A DNA stretch of 64,000 nucleotides from Skeletonema tropicum (lineage: Eukaryota; Bacillariophyta; Thalassiosirophyceae; Thalassiosirales; Thalassiosiraceae): assembly GCA_037178625.1 (NCBI GenBank), contig CM074145.1, positions 496,001-560,000 of the forward strand. The letters are read 5' to 3'. The notes under the pieces are model-generated. The model did no database searches and had not been told where the DNA came from. It was given only the letters and a program-made list of their open reading frames with translations. Shown in pieces: positions 10,249 through 20,843 of the stretch. Both the position numbers and the translations under genes were made by a program. Numbering within the stretch: the first letter of the stretch is position 1; the number at the start of each line of letters is the position of its first letter.

Positions 10249-10504
10249 GCTCAACGGCAATTTCACAAGCACTACATGACATGAACCATGTCGGCCCTGT
10301 AGAGCCGCTGCTATCCCTATTTTAGCTCATCCATTCGCCGAAAGATCCTAAGTATTGACAGGAGACTCCTCTCATTGTGTTGTTGATCGGTCGTAGTAGT
10401 CATAGGCGGCCGCTGTCATTGATTAAGTCTCGTCGGCTACTTTGCAAATTTTACGCTACACATCTCATCAAATCTGCACATCGCCGAGTTTATGTCTCAT
10501 CATC

Positions 10505-11606
10505 ATGGCCAGTGACAGCGATAGGATCGCGGCCGTCCTGAAATGGATGAGGGGTTCTAGAGTAGATGATCATAAACATGCTAGCCGTGGCGGAAGAGCC
10601 TACCCAAAAGAAGATCATGGGGGGGAACGGAATTGCATCCGTCAAGACACCAGTTGTGAGGCGCCTACTGGAACAAAAGAAGTTCCCTTCACTGCAGACT
10701 TGCAGAAGGTGGCTGAGACAGTATGTTACGTTGGGGAACATCTTGCCAAAGCGCAAAACCGGCAACAAGGCCGCGACACGGGAGATTGATGGGGAGGCTC
10801 TTTTTCAGCTTGCCCTGTATCGGATGGTAAGGCCTCATGCAAGGCTGTACGAGGTTAGAGCTTATCTCTCCAATAGATTCCCGACTGTTGAGCCCTACTC
10901 GGACTCACAAATATATCGAGGAGAACAGCGGCTAGGTCTCTCCCGAAAAGCTGCGTCGTCGACATCACAAGAGGCATACACACGAAAGAATCTACTCAAA
11001 CGCAAAATGTATTGGGAAGAACCGTACCCCCTTGGTGTCGCAGGCGAGAGTACGGCATCCATTATTGATATTGACGAAGCAAAATTCAAACTCGAGTCGA
11101 CGGACCGCTCTTACGGGAAGGTGGCCCGAGAGTTCCGATGCAATTTAAGAGGAAGCTACAAAAAGGGAGACCCGGAACCAATTTGATTATGGCCGTATCT
11201 GGAGATAATCAAAACCCAATCTCTTTCCATAAACAATTCACAGAGGGAGGGACGAGGGACAGATCTTCATTGGTTCTATTGCTTCATGGAGGATTTGATC
11301 GACTTCCTTGGTAACAACTACCCAGACCGGAGCTTCCTTTTCACATTAGACAATCTCAATATCCACAAACACCTCATCATCCTGAACTTGATTGAAGATG
11401 CTGGACATCAAGTCGCGTTTCGAGCACCTTATTGGTCGTGTGACGGATCTATTGAGTATGTCTTCAATACCATACACACCATTCTTGAGATGGGTGGCGA
11501 CAAAATGGAAGATGTGAATGCTTTGGTGAATCGGATTAATCTCATCATCGGAAGTATGGGATCTTTCCGTAGATACTTTCTACACGTAGGATTTCCTGAC
11601 AACTAG
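10505..11606 (+). pseudogene. Tc1/mariner-type transposase, frameshifted
   Basis: Three frames together give one transposase. The N-terminal part (about 10505-10570, then 10566-11186) has an HTH-like region (SLQTCRRWLRQY) and the first acidic motif IDIDEAKFKLES. A following segment around 11180-11270 is readable only in another frame (MAVSGDNQNPISF, then HKQFTEGGTRD). The last part (11286-11606) has the second Asp in LFTLDNLNIHK and the third acid in GSIEYVFNTIH. At least two frameshifts break the core, one before a TGA at about 11184 and one at about 11270, so no intact enzyme is made. The catalytic acids themselves remain. Likely a decayed cut-and-paste element. Confidence 0.85.
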
Positions 11607-11695
11607 TTATTCATGAAGTAGAATAATACAAATAATGATGTATAATCATATGAATTTAGTTCAAAAGAAACTATGCATAGCCTAATTCAAGCGCT

Positions 11696-12825
11696 TCAAG
11701 TGCTTGATAGAATCTGTGAGCAAATCTGCTGCCTCCGGAGTACTGCACAATTGAACTCTTCCAAGTGCTTCTTCTTTGCCTTCCAAGCTTTGGTGATTGA
11801 TTTATTCACCTTCGCATTATCGTCGAAATCAGGTTCTTTATCGCAGAGTGAATGGCTGCACTTCGGACATGGCAAAGAAATCGCTTTCCCTCCAAACTTA
11901 TTGTACTCCCGTTCCAACTTATCCGATGATAGCTTCACTGCCTTGCAACCTTTTTTGTTGATATATTTCTCCTTGTCCAACTTTGCCAAACAATACAGTT
12001 GAAAGTTCTCTACAATTGTGGTGAATACTGCCAACTCTCTCTCCAATGCCCTCGTCAAGAAATTATCATGTTGAAGCAGCTCGTTCATCAATACCCAGGC
12101 CTTTGCCATGGCCGCTGCAATCACCGACTTTTTTGTCTTCTGTGCGTATCTTTTGGTCGGAATTTCCGTCATAGCACGACGTTTTAGTGGATCACTGCAC
12201 TTGGCCGCTGCTTCAACGATAGAAGCTTTGTTTCCGAGAGAGTATTCATGTTTGTGAGGAGTTTATCTGCTGAATGCGTAGTAGATGTCATGTCTTCCTT
12301 TGCCGCAAGCCTTGACTCAATAGCAGACTGAAGAGATGGAGAAATTTTTCGAATAGTGGGAGATGGAATCTTCACAACTTTGGGAGGACGTATTCCCTTG
12401 TGGGAGGACGTTTGGAATCTGCACCAGCGGCGGCACCATCGTCATCATTATCATTGCTGCTCGGCGAGGCATGAGGGGAGGGGAGAAGTTCTACTGATGG
12501 GGTCGGCGAATCAACATCGGCCGATGAAAGACTCTCACTCTCTTTAGATTTTCTTAATCTTTCTTTTTCTCTGGCCTTTTCCCTTGCCGCTTTCTTTGCA
12601 TCAACTCTGGCCCACATTTCCCTATACAGAGGAATGATAGGAGGATGATTCGGATCCGGATGAGATGGAAATACCGTCATCTTTCTTGCCCTTTGGCGAG
12701 GCCAAGGGCGGGGCAGACGACATCTGTGTACTACTGTTGTTGTATCTAATATTATTGGCTCCCCCTATGAGCCGGCGATCCTTTTTCCGACTCCTCAATG
12801 GACCCGCCGGACGCTTTGATGACAT
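11696..12825 (-). pseudogene. Broken unknown ORF antisense to, and downstream of, the Tc1-type transposase
   Basis: Four consecutive minus-strand ORFs in alternating frames (12825-12622, 12680-12372, 12375-12184, 12172-11696) overlap or abut, as expected of one gene with several frameshifts. The first begins MSSKRPAGPLRSRKKDRR and is Ser-rich. The second has a charged helix (KKAAREKAREKERLRKSKES) and a Ser/Asp-rich stretch. The last contains a CPKC....LC zinc-ribbon-like motif and several Lys-rich helices. The phase change near 12220 is clear: the alternative frame reads ASIVEAAAKCSDPLKRRA straight into the last ORF. Function unknown. Its tail-to-tail position with the transposase pseudogene suggests it may be an accessory gene of the element or a neighbour trapped with it. 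Confidence 0.5.
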
Positions 12826-12835
12826 GGTTCATGGC

Positions 12836-12857
12836 AAGGGTAAATAAATAGGGTATG
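12836..12857 (+). repeat. 22-bp exact repeat shared with 8802-8823
   Basis: Second copy of the word described at 8802-8823, immediately outside the antisense ORF cluster and 20 bp before the foldback element. Confidence 0.8.
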
Positions 12858-12876
12858 TCACACAGAGTGTGACGCT

Positions 12877-13520
12877 TACCGTCTCGTGGTCAAACTCAAA
12901 CTGTGACTTGAGGCCATTTCTACGTATTCCTACGTTGTACCTAATACTGTCCACCGTTGTCCACCGAACACACACAATTTCCCTAAGTAGCAGTGCCGAT
13001 ACGACGTTTGATTACCTATAGTTGAGTCTCGCTTGCTTCATCGTTTCCCGTCATTGAAAGCTCGAACTGATCATTCACCGCTCAAAGCAACGGCAACCAT
13101 GGTCGACGTTGCCGCCGCTGAATTAGACCAAGTTAATAGCCGTAATATGGGACGATCGGTGGCTGATCGTTACTATGGATTATTATGGTTATGTAATCGT
13201 GCTTGGATCCAGTAGAAACGGTCATTGGGACGTTCAATAAGCACTGTTCAGTGGCCGGCGCTCGCCGGACGTCACCGTCTAATATTGCCTCCATGCTGCC
13301 TTCCCTCGGCGGATTTGCCTGCGGCGAGAGCTTCAACATTAACATAATAATCCATAATAACGGTCAGCCACCGATCGGACGATAATACGGCTATTAACTT
13401 GGTCTATTTCAACGGCGGCAACGGCGATCATGGTTGCCGTGCCTTGAGCGGCGTGGTTGGTGCTGATCATCCTGTTGACCGGCACTGACTTTCGCATCTG
13501 AGTTTGACCACGAGACGGTA
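12877..13520. mobile_element. Foldback-type element with 22-bp perfect ends and ~110-bp inner inverted repeats
   Basis: The ends are a perfect 22-bp inverted repeat (12877-12898 and 13499-13520; core ccgtctcgtggtcaaactca). Inside, about 13078-13195 and about 13337-13452 form a second, imperfect inverted repeat of ~110 bp sharing cggcaaccatg, gttgccgccg, agaccaagttaatagccgta, ccgatcggtggctga and tatggattattat (or close variants). The centre (about 13200-13335) is a GC-richer loop. No coding capacity. The layout is that of a foldback or MITE-like transposon. Confidence 0.85.
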
Positions 13521-14158
13521 AATCCTCTTTATTTTTTTACTGAATTCATTGGTTTGGTAGAGTGTATGATGTAATTAGTCGTAATAATGTATCTATTTCA
13601 GGAAGAAGGAACTTTCGGACAAAAAAGTGCCGGAGCCAGTGGCTAAATTAAAGCCTCTCTTTCAAGACGCGGTAGGACTCAAGCATTGGTAGGAAATAGT
13701 ACATGATTTTGCAAAATGAATGGAATCGAATTCTACGAACAACATTCGCATTCCTCAGTTCACACATCCGTGGGTATTACTCCAGAATGAGACAGAAGCT
13801 AAAGAGGTGTAAAAGTCACAAAAAAGTCACAAATACTTATATATGTGAGATCAGCGTTCGTTGGCCACGTCACGCTGCCAACAATAATCTACTTTTTGAG
13901 AGCGCGAAGATCCGCCATTATGATGCGTTGGAATCAGTAGGAAGGAAATGGTTGTGGAATTGTGAGTGAGCGACATGCGACTTATCTCCATCTATTTCAC
14001 AAAGAAGTAGCTCTCAGTCGACTCAAGAGTCTTCTCAGCCATCTACAGATACTTTTCTTGTTTACAATACCAGTGATACGTAGTTTACCGTAGCACAGAA
14101 ATAACCTAAAGCCCCACATACATCTGGTGATAAAATAGGATAAGTATTAGTATCGATC
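13521..14158. other. Non-coding stretch, no gene supported
   Basis: An 88-residue plus-strand ORF (13703-13969) has no motif and is probably chance. No repeat structure noticed. Confidence 0.5.
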
Positions 14159-16300
14159 GTAGATAGATAGATAGATTATTTTAGTCACTACTCTCTAGAC
14201 ACCGGTGTCAGTAGAGAAAGAAGAATTTAAACCTGGAGGGGCTCGGGCTGGTCCCGAAGACGCCTGTGCAGCCTGCTGGGAACTAACTGGTCGACGGATG
14301 TGGAAAGCGAACGCCTTGGTGCAGGCAAGGCCAAACTGTTGAAGGAAGTGGATCTGAGGGGTGGGTGCTGTGTAGGAGTGGCCATAAAATCGCTGGTGGG
14401 CTGGTTTGGAAGCAGACCATGAGGAATTGGCAAGGGGAAGGATGCCATGGGGGGCTGAGCTTTGGAGTGAGTCGCGGTACATCTTCGCTGCTTGAGGCTT
14501 GTTGGCTGAAAAGGAGAGTGGTTGGATGGGGTCGTCGCCGAATAGGAATCTGCGGAACATTGGGCCTAAGCCGCCATACGGGCATATTGCCCACATTTGA
14601 AGGTGTTTGGCATCGGAATGGAGGGTGCGAAGGACGTCTTCTCTCGACATTGTGTCGGCGGTGACAGTACAATTCCCCATTGTCGTGAACTTCCTCTTCT
14701 CTGCTTTTTGTAGACATCGTTCAGCATTGGCTGTAAATGAAGGAATGTCTTCAATAGCAGAGCTAGGAGGAGGGTCAGGGCAATGGTCAATTGTGATGTC
14801 AGCACCACAAACGGCGAATTGAGACGGTGGGAGGTTGGAATCCCCAAGGGTGTGGTTGGGCTGATACTCGATGTCGAATGGTCGGAGAAGGGGTTGCTGG
14901 GCGATGTGTTGGGGGGCTTCGGTTTGGACGATGGATGAGGGGCTGATGATTCCAGCGGTGGGAAGGAACGCTGGAGGGCTGGTTGAAGACCGTGTTCATT
15001 GATGTAGTTATGAGCGGCTTTCTTGCTGATGCGAGTGCAGCGGAAGTGGTGATGGCCGTATAGATGTCGTGGGTGGTGCCGCATTTACAAACAGGAGCTG
15101 AAGCTGGGTGGTAGATGGGGAGGACTAGTTTGCGTTTGAGCATGACAGTGAAGTCGAAGTTGCTGAGCCGATGTTTAACGTTGCTACGAGACATGTGGAC
15201 AAGTGTGTAGGACATGTGGGTGGAGAGGACCCCTGGGAGGATGTGGCAGAGATTTTCAGGAGTGCTGGCGTAGATGAGGGCGGTGGTTGTGGCGTTGGTG
15301 TGGAGTCGAAGGCGGTGTCTGGCACTGTTGGTGGACACTTTTGTTAAGAGGTGGTTCATGCGTTGGTCATGTGGGACACGGTGGGAGACGGCGATGGAAG
15401 CGATGGTGGGGAGGGCATGTTGGAACCGCTGGAGAGTGAGGGAGGAAGGATTGGAGGCAAGGTTGTAGAGGGAGCTGATGGAAGTGGAAGAAGGAAGTTG
15501 GTAGTTAGGGACTTCGGCATGAAAAGGGATGCCTTGCCCTGCAAAGTTGGTAGCTTTGGTCATGGTGAGGACGAAGTCGGGGATAGCTCTGGCTCCTGGT
15601 CGGTAGAGTCCTAGGCCCCCGGCTGGAATGCCTCCTTGGGCGATGTACAAGGAGTGGGATGGAAATGGTAGCGAGGCGTCGAGATTAAGGAGTTGTTTGA
15701 AGAAGTTGGACATGAGATGGTTGGTGGCATCGATGAGAGGCCCTCCCCAGCCTTCCCAGTTGAATCCTGACATGTCGTAGTCAAGGGGCAGGTGGTGGAG
15801 GACGTCATAGCCGAGGAGGTGCGGCAGTTTGTGGATGGTGCATTGGATGAAGAGGCGAAGGCGGGTTTGGAGGTTGGACACAGAAGAAGTGAGGGTGTGG
15901 GCATCGGCGGTGGCAGCAGCGACACGCTCAAAGCAGAATTCTCTTGCAAACTTGGCTGATCCTACTGCTACTGGGGCTCCGAGGAGGCGGTAGCCCTCTA
16001 CTATTTCGACAGGGATGGGCGGATCGGTGGGATTGGAAGCTTTGGAGATGGAGAAATTGTTGATGGCACGTTGGAGGGACTCGGCAAGGGCTGGATTGGT
16101 GCGACGAATAGACGGTATGGGAGATGAACCGTTAGTGGAAGTAAAAGGATGCGGGTTTTGAAGGAGTTGAGGCGGCAGCCTCTGGGAGGGGCAAGCTCGT
16201 TTAGTTTGGTGAAGAAGAAGTCGAAATCGACTAGAGGGATTACATTACTGTTGTCATCGACGAAGGCAGTGATGATGGAGACAGATCGTAAGTAGATGAT
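14159..16300 (-). pseudogene. 5'-truncated non-LTR retrotransposon: RT C-terminus to 3' end, frameshifted
   Basis: Reading the minus strand from 16300, the catalytic palm motif TAFVDDN (about 16268-16250) is followed by NELAPPRGCRLNSFKTRIL, the usual G...N..KT region after it. A frame change leads to a long post-RT region (15881-14799; e.g. HKLPHLLGYDVLHHLPLDYD), then a zinc-knuckle-like C-K-C-G...H....C whose second half (GHHHFRC) lies in another frame (15084 onward). Further frame changes end at SFSTDTGV near 14195. The 3' end finishes in a short (TCTA)n tract on the minus strand (14159-14175). Motifs before FVDD are missing, so the copy is truncated. At least three frameshifts make it non-functional. 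Confidence 0.8.
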
Positions 16301-16791
16301 AATACTAAGAAGTAGCGTATGTGCCCTGCTAAGAAGTAGTACATAATAAAGTTCGGCCCCCATGGCATCCTCCCTCTCGCAAACGTCCTCATCCAAACCA
16401 GCTGACCAGAAATTTTATGGCCATTCCTACACCTACACGGCACCCACCCCCAAAATCCACTTCCTCCAGCAGTTTGGCCTTGCTTGCACCAAAGCCTTCG
16501 CGTTCCACATCCGTCGACCATATCATATCACTTGGGAAATTAGGTAAATGTTGCATTATCGCTACCTCTAGACGTCATTGAACCAACAATAATTGGAGTC
16601 TTCATACGCCGAGGGCAGAACCAAACAGCGTCGCAGTCGGGACCACGCGTCGACCAATTCCTGCCCAGCAGGCACCACAGGCGTCTTCGGGACCAGCCCG
16701 AGCTCCTCCTGGTTTAAGTGTACCTTTCTCTACTGGCACTAGTGCCTCTAGAGAGTAGCAACTAAAATAATCTATCTATCTATCTATCTAG
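14159..16791. mobile_element. Pair of retroelement 3' ends in opposite orientation
   Basis: The left copy runs on the minus strand (3' end at 14159). The right copy runs on the plus strand from about 16354 to 16791. Both encode variants of KFYGHSYTAPTP.IHFLQQF and CTKAFAFHIRRP, and both finish with ctctagagagtag, ctaaaataatctatctatct and a (TCTA)n tail. The right copy has an ~80-bp extra segment after the HIRRP codons. The junction (about 16290-16353) carries ctaagaagtag twice. The layout means either two insertions of one family or one inverted duplication. Confidence 0.85.
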
Positions 16792-17082
16792 AGTGTCGTT
16801 AGAGAAAGCCCTAAAAAATGATGTACATAACAGAAGAAATTTACATGGATTATGTATGTGTTGTCTGCTTCCTACTTACTTATTAATTAGAGGGCATATT
16901 AATTAGAGGGCACAGTGTCGCAATTTCAAAGGTATTTGCTCTCTCTCTTTCCCTCTCTTTGCTATACCTTTCTGGTGGCGGAAGTTTAAGTTGTTCCTCC
17001 TGCGCCTCACAATCACAATAGATGTTAGATGAGTATGAATAATAGCAATAGTATCCAAGCAGGACTCTCTCTCTCTCTCTCT
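16792..17082. other. Intergenic with (CT)n tract at the CCB-like stop codon
   Basis: Holds a short direct duplication (attagagggca twice near 16886-16910) and a pure CT microsatellite at about 17065-17085 that runs into the stop of the next gene. Confidence 0.55.
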
Positions 17083-18102
17083 CTAGATTTTAGGTTCTAC
17101 TGCCAGCTGACCAATCCACCTTAAATCATTTTTGGTATATGCAGGAAGAAGCTTATCAGATCCAATAATCAGACATGATTTTCCACCACTGCCATACCCA
17201 ATATCAATACTTTGAACTAAAATGCACCTCGTTGCAGATGGCGGAAGTAGTTTCGACGCCGGATGTTCACTCGGAAGAGCTACTCTCCCTGCACGACTAG
17301 ATGTGGTTGCATCCAAAGCAGCTTTGATTATTGTCATGTAGTTGTCATCCTCATCATCGCCTCGAATAGAGTTGTCATTGTTGTCCCAAATCCCATACCG
17401 ATAAAGAATTCCATCCTCTTCATTTGCAACAAGAAAGTGTGTTGCTGGAGTCAAACTAACAATGGTCTGTGCTAATCGTTGTATCGACTTCATGGCAGAT
17501 GTATCCCCCTCCATTACAGATGAAAATCCATTATTATTGCTCACAGTAGGACTACTGTCGAGTCCAACACTATCCCCCTCCCCACTACTTTCCACAATCA
17601 ATTCCTCCTCCCCTCCTCCTCCTCCTCCTCCTCCCCGTTGTCGTCCCCCCACCCCCGACTCAATCAACCCCTGCAACAACAAAAACATTCCATACCCCGC
17701 CGCCAACACCTCCGCAACAACCTGTCCAACATCACCAACCTGACTCTCTGCAAATAATACATGATTCGCTCCATCGGCAATTAGTACTGTCATTCCGAAT
17801 AATAGACGGATACGTGGCCCTTCGAGTCCGGGGATGAAAAATCCGGATCCACGTTCGATTGCGGCGGATGGACGGGAGTAGATGCCCCGTTCTCTTGCGG
17901 ATGTGGTTGTGGTTGATGATGATTTTTCATTATTTGTTGTTGCGTGTAGGTGAGTAGTGTGGTGATGAGTGCGTGTTTGTAGCCGATGATGATTAGTTTT
18001 GATGGGTGATGGAGCGAATGCCGAAGATGACTTTTGTAGACAACATTGTAGCGAGAGGAGGAGAATGACAGCGCAGAGATGCCGATGAAGGAATGATAGC
18101 AT
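17083..18102 (-). CDS. Plastid-targeted protein, CCB2/CCB4-like (cytochrome b6f cofactor assembly)
   Basis: A 339-residue single-exon protein. The first ~30 residues are a signal peptide (LCAVILLLSLQCCLQKSSSA) ending in SSSAFAPSP, the classic diatom bipartite plastid import motif with Phe at the predicted +1; a His/Thr/Ser-rich transit region follows. Residues about 95-150 form two hydrophobic segments (RIRLLFGMTVLIADGANHVL and VVAEVLAAGYGMFLLLQGLIE) like the paired N-terminal membrane spans of CCB proteins. A Gly/Ser-rich insert precedes a soluble domain that carries LA.TI.SLTPATHFLV and a C-terminal DLRWIGQLA. In plants and algae CCB2 and CCB4 help attach haem ci to cytochrome b6 in the thylakoid. 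Assignment rests on topology and local pattern; the family is divergent. Confidence 0.55.
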   Translation of the reverse strand: MLSFLHRHLCAVILLLSLQCCLQKSSSAFAPSPIKTNHHRLQTRTHHHTTHLHATTNNEKSSSTTTTSARERGIYSRPSAAIERGSGFFIPGLEGPRIRLLFGMTVLIADGANHVLFAESQVGDVGQVVAEVLAAGYGMFLLLQGLIESGVGGRQRGGGGGGGGEEELIVESSGEGDSVGLDSSPTVSNNNGFSSVMEGDTSAMKSIQRLAQTIVSLTPATHFLVANEEDGILYRYGIWDNNDNSIRGDDEDDNYMTIIKAALDATTSSRAGRVALPSEHPASKLLPPSATRCILVQSIDIGYGSGGKSCLIIGSDKLLPAYTKNDLRWIGQLAVEPKI

Positions 18103-18876
18103 GATTACCTTCCTTGCTGGATAATGAATACGTAGGACGTTTCACTATTGTGGAAGCAGCTACTGCTTACAACTTGAGCAGCGAGGAGGTTTGTTGTTGT
18201 TTGTGTTTACTTAGTGTTTTGTGTTTTGGCTGAGTCTTCTCTCCCTTGTGGTGATGGACAGTCGAGACGGGTGTCTTCACTCCTCAGGTGTGATGGCATG
18301 GAGAGATAGATTTGTGGGCAGCTGTCATTGTCATTCTTACAGGAAAGCAGGAGAAGGGACAGTGTATGTGACTGCAATTACTTATTCCCATGTAAAATAT
18401 TATAATGTCCCCAGATAAAAAAGACGTCGTCTCTTCCTTGGCGGACATCAATCAATGACGACGTCATCTTCCTTCCTTAGCCTTAGACATCACTCTTCAA
18501 TCAAAACCAGTGTCCGAGTCAAACCCGTGTCCGAGCTAAAGTGTCAAAAGGTGCCAGCATAATGTCAGAGAGTAAGTAGTAGTAGTAGTAGGAGAGCATA
18601 GCGAGATCAGAGCTACGCTACTAAAATCTTGCAATATCGAATTCTAGAGTTCTCAATCTCAACATTAATCGTGGATACATATACATGCTGAACCGAAATT
18701 TTATGTTAGACCCGTGTCCAATCAAGTGGGCTGGGCTCTGTACTCTTTAGAATGATTCACGATCAGCAGCTTGTAGGCCTTTGCTTGACCGCGATCGCAG
18801 CTGTTGTTCAGACACATCAAATATTTCATCAATTTTTCGTCTCGTTAGCAACACTCATCACTATCACAATTAAAAG
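18103..18876. other. Divergent intergenic region
   Basis: Upstream of both the CCB-like gene and bestrophin copy 1. Contains a short (agt)n run near 18572-18590 and repeated words cccgtgtccga/agacccgtgtcca. No gene supported. Confidence 0.5.
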
Positions 18877-18912
18877 ATGAGCACTCGATTTGAATTTGAA
18901 TTTGAACATCGG

Positions 18913-19065
18913 CTACAACCTGTTCGGGATGGTCCAACGACAGCGCGTCAGTCGAGGCGTCAGCTACAACCTGATCGGGATGGTCCAACGACAGCGCGTC
19001 AGTCGAGGCGTCAGCTACAACCTGATAGGGATGTTACAACGACAACGCGTCAGTCGAGGCGTCAG
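18913..19065 (+). repeat. 51-bp tandem repeat, about three copies, in bestrophin copy 1 exon 1
   Basis: Encodes LQP(V/D)RDGPTTARQSRRQ three times (17 residues each, the last diverged to DVTTTT). The intact paralogue has a single, diverged version (LKPVRDGPTATPISRP). Confidence 0.85.
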
Positions 19066-19867
19066 TTGATGCTGATGCAGAAACAGCCATATCATGACAG
19101 GAACGCCACAGAGAGTGACAGTGATGTTGATGTGGGCCAGTCGCGTTGGCGCCACAAACTCGAGTATCTGAAAGATATGATTATAGGCGTCGACCTTCTC
19201 ATTGTAGCAGCCGTAGCTAGCATTATCACTTTCGGTGTGAGCCGTTTAGGAAGCGAAAGCGAGTGGATGTCCTTTATATCTGCTTCGAAGCCCGCCACAA
19301 GCATGTTGGGAGCCTTCTACTCTTTTGCACTCGTGTTCCGCACCAACATTTGGTAAGTTCAATTGTATCTTTGCAGTCATAGGTTGTTGTTGTACAGAGT
19401 CCTCATTCATTATGCTGTGCTCGCTGTCGTTGCAGTTATTCACGCTGGTGGGAAGGCAGGATTCTATGGGGATCAATGATTGTTTGTTCGATCCGTATTG
19501 CCCGGCAGGCCCATCTCTGGATCAAGGAGCCAGCGCTCGTGCACAGACTAAGCTGTCTAGCTGTCATCTTTGCCTATTGCAGCAAAGCACAGCTTAGAGG
19601 GGCTGGTGTAGAAGATGTCACGGAGAGTGGTGCCGAACTTCTTGAGAAGGGAGTTATTTCGCAGGAAGAGCTGGATATGATTTCTAGGCAAAGTGGATGG
19701 CAAGCGTTCTATTGCATTGATGCAATGAGAGCCGTAGTTTCGTCAGGACTTGAAGGTGAAGGTAAAGGAGATTCGAAACATGACGGGTGGAAGAACAATG
19801 CAGCTCAGACTGCTATGGAGGAAACCATATGCAAACTTGCTGACGGTATCGGAGGATGCATCAGAGT

Positions 19868-20702
19868 GTTAGAAATGATAAAGTCACTGACTTTATCATT
19901 TCTAACATAATGCTGTTAGAAATGATAAAGTCACTGTCCCAGTAATCGATTACTGGGACAGTGACTTTATCATTTCTAACATAATGCAAGTCACCAGTTC
20001 GAGTCCAGCGAGGTAAAAAGCCTCTATTTCCCACCTAGAGAGAGGTATGGATAAGAGGAAATACTACTGCGGGTAGGCGGACTAGGAGATAAAGATCTAG
20101 CTAGAGGAATACTAGTACTGTAATTCCCACTAGATGTAGGTGGACGCTGCAAGGTGTGACCTGCGCTAGCCTACTCCTGTCTCCAGTAATCGACTAGAGA
20201 TGGCATGGACTTACGGTCCTGTCAAGGCTCGTAATCCTGTCATCAGTCTAGGAACGGACTGGTGACTTGCATTATGTTAGAAATGATAAAGTCACTGTCC
20301 CAGTAATGGATTACTGGGACAGTGACTTTATCATTTCTAACATAATGCAAGTCACCAGTCCGTTCCTAGACTGATGACAGGATTACGAGCCTTGACAGGA
20401 CCGTAAGTCCATGCCATCTCTAGTCGATTACTGGAGACAGGAGTAGGCTAGCGCAGGTCACACCTTGCAGCGTCCACCTACATCTAGTGGGAATTACAGT
20501 ACTAGTATTCCTCTAGCTAGATCTTTATCTCCTACTCCGCCTACCCGCAGTAGTATTTCCTCTTATCCATACCTCTCTCTAGGTGGGAAATAGAGGCTTT
20601 TTACCTCGCTGGACTCGAACTGGTGACTTGCATTATGTTAGAAATGATAAAGTCACTGTCCCAGTAATCGATTACTGGGACAGTGACTTTATCATTTCTA
20701 AC
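19868..20702. mobile_element. Nested palindromic insertion element in bestrophin copy 1
   Basis: From 19915 to 20702 the DNA is a 788-bp near-perfect palindrome centred at 20308/20309. It is built from three 66-bp hairpin blocks P (19915-19980, 20276-20341, 20637-20702; each starts gttagaaatgataaagtcac and is itself self-complementary) separated by two 295-bp arms in inverted orientation (19981-20275 and 20342-20636). Each arm also begins and ends with inverted copies of ataatgcaagtcaccagt. A shortened 39-bp P block (19868-19906), missing its central 27 bp, precedes the palindrome. The word cagagtg flanks both sides (19862-19868 and 20704-20710), and the paralogue shows the uninterrupted site. 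No ORF of note inside. Arms differ at very few positions, so the structure is young or kept uniform. Confidence 0.95.
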
Positions 20703-20843
20703 ACAGAGTGAGAAGTACTGGCCTGCCTGTGGCATACGATGACCACCACGGGCGCAATCTTCTTCACTGCGGCGTGTTTGGCGTGGGCTCCTGGAGCGGG
20801 GTTTTACAATCCTATCGTTGTGCTCATTGTTTATATTACTTGT

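Noticed and set aside
12622..12825. First fragment of the antisense cluster as a complete small gene
   Set aside because: It overlaps the next fragment in another frame and ends at a chance stop; a frameshifted longer gene fits better.
19988..20020. tRNA-like B box (gttcgagtcc) in the palindrome arm
   Set aside because: The bases around it do not pair as a T-arm and no A box lies at the right distance, so no tRNA or clear SINE promoter is supported.
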